In this document: positions 63,253-64,000 of the stretch, piece after piece
How the letters are laid out: each line of letters begins with the position of its first letter
How positions within the stretch are numbered: the first letter of the stretch is position 1
DNA from: Brachypodium distachyon
Taxonomy: Eukaryota > Streptophyta > Magnoliopsida > Poales > Poaceae
Assembly (NCBI RefSeq): GCF_000005505.3
Contig: NC_016134.3
Span: 26,859,584-26,923,583 of the forward strand
Length of the DNA stretch: 64,000 nucleotides
Direction of reading: 5' to 3'
The notes under the pieces: generated by a model
Told to the model about the DNA's origin: nothing
Databases searched by the model: none
The model's input: the letters and a program-made list of their open reading frames with translations, nothing else
Position numbers and translations under genes: made by a program

Positions 63253-64000
63253 AACCGTTTATCTCAGCCTCATCCAACGGCGTATTGCTCCCTTGTAGAA
63301 AGAGAAGAAGAAAAATCTAACCACCACCACTTCAAAGTGTGGCTGCCATTGTGAGTAAGAGAGAGCAATAGTGAGAAAGAGAGCAACACGAAGAACACAA
63401 CTTCTGAGAAGAGAGAGGAAGAAGAAACAAGAGGTGATTATGTCTAGATCGGTGGCTCCAAATCAATTGTCTTCAAGTTGGTAATTGAAGGCTCAAACGT
63501 GCTTGGAATGGCTCCAAACTTGATGAGCGTGTTCCTCAGTTTGATTACTTCGATCTGGTTGGCCGGTTTGAGAGTTGGGTCAATGCAACATTAGATTTGC
63601 GAGAGGTTTCGTCAGCTTGGTGACTGCAGTTTTTTCAGAATAGAGCGGTTTTTGTAGACGAACACTTTGGGTAGCGGAAAACCGTGTCCAATTGTGCTAC
63701 CCGGAATTACTTCCAGACCCTCCTTGTGTATAACTTCATCAGTCTAGGATCAAGCTGATGAACACAGACAAAATGAGTAACGTTGCACAACGACTAAAGA
63801 TAAAATAAACTTTATTATGAATTTGCCAAAATATTTACAAAGTGCAATGTCTCATGACATTAATGCAATCAAAAATCAGCGAAAATAAAATACGCAAAGA
63901 CTCCATCTTAGCCACAGGCAGTCGAGGTTGTCCACGTGACCTCACTCATCAGGATCCTCCTGCTAGTATGAGAAATTTGGTTCTATTTGGATTCACGGTT
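63253..64000. other. Window end without recognised gene
   Basis: AT-rich, with a GAGAGA/GAAGAA-rich stretch at 63290-63440. No motif or repeat could be assigned. Confidence 0.5.

Overview
The window is nuclear DNA of a grass (Poaceae). The evidence is three linked, intron-containing class P alcohol dehydrogenase genes with the Adh1/Adh2 protein types of cereals, set in a dense nest of plant transposable elements: Tat-lineage gypsy and copia retrotransposons, L1-type LINEs, CACTA, hAT, Mutator-like and Harbinger-like elements, and Stowaway MITEs. Nothing bacterial or viral was seen. The species cannot be fixed by reading alone.

Layout. 1-10220: most of a decayed Tat retrotransposon (B, minus strand) with one LTR, a primer-binding site, a frameshifted gag-pol with two RNase H domains, and an extra gene on the opposite strand. 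10221-23841: a CACTA transposon (minus strand) with a Transposase_24 gene, a TNP2 transposase gene and terminal repeats. Element B has cut into its Transposase_24 gene, and a second Tat element (A, plus strand, 13599-22281) sits inside its TNP2 gene. Element A in turn carries a hAT-like element (17827-18803) with a target-site duplication, which the matching part of B confirms as an empty site. 23843-27840: a LINE fragment and a broken copia element.

27841-53431 holds the real genes, all on the plus strand: Adh2-type copy 1 (29333-31875), Adh2-type copy 2 (47045-49407) and an Adh1-type gene (50936-53431). Each can be spliced on paper into an intact 379-codon frame with all zinc ligands. The 15 kb between copies 1 and 2 holds a roughly 6.2 kb inverted repeat of FAR1/MULE-type pseudogenes, an unrecognised gene-like fragment, a scrambled copia element containing a gene-capturing MULE, and a Harbinger-like element. 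Copies 2 and 3 are only 1.5 kb apart.

53432-64000: a LINE tail, two Stowaway MITEs, a CACTA-like end with long tandem repeats, a GGCCTTGTTTGG-type MITE, a 5'-truncated LINE with an 11 bp target-site duplication, and a solo copia LTR with a perfect 5 bp duplication that carries its own short ORF.

The ADH enzymes reduce acetaldehyde to ethanol with NADH and so sustain glycolysis in oxygen-starved tissue. The copies differ in ways that could matter: copy 1 has an upstream ORF whose stop touches the main ATG, lacks an obvious anaerobic-response core near its TATA box, and has changed several conserved residues; copy 2 has lost the last intron exactly. I found no convincing new multi-gene system. 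The most interesting items are the ADH copy differences, the inverted repeat, the gene-capturing DNA elements and the LTR-borne ORF.
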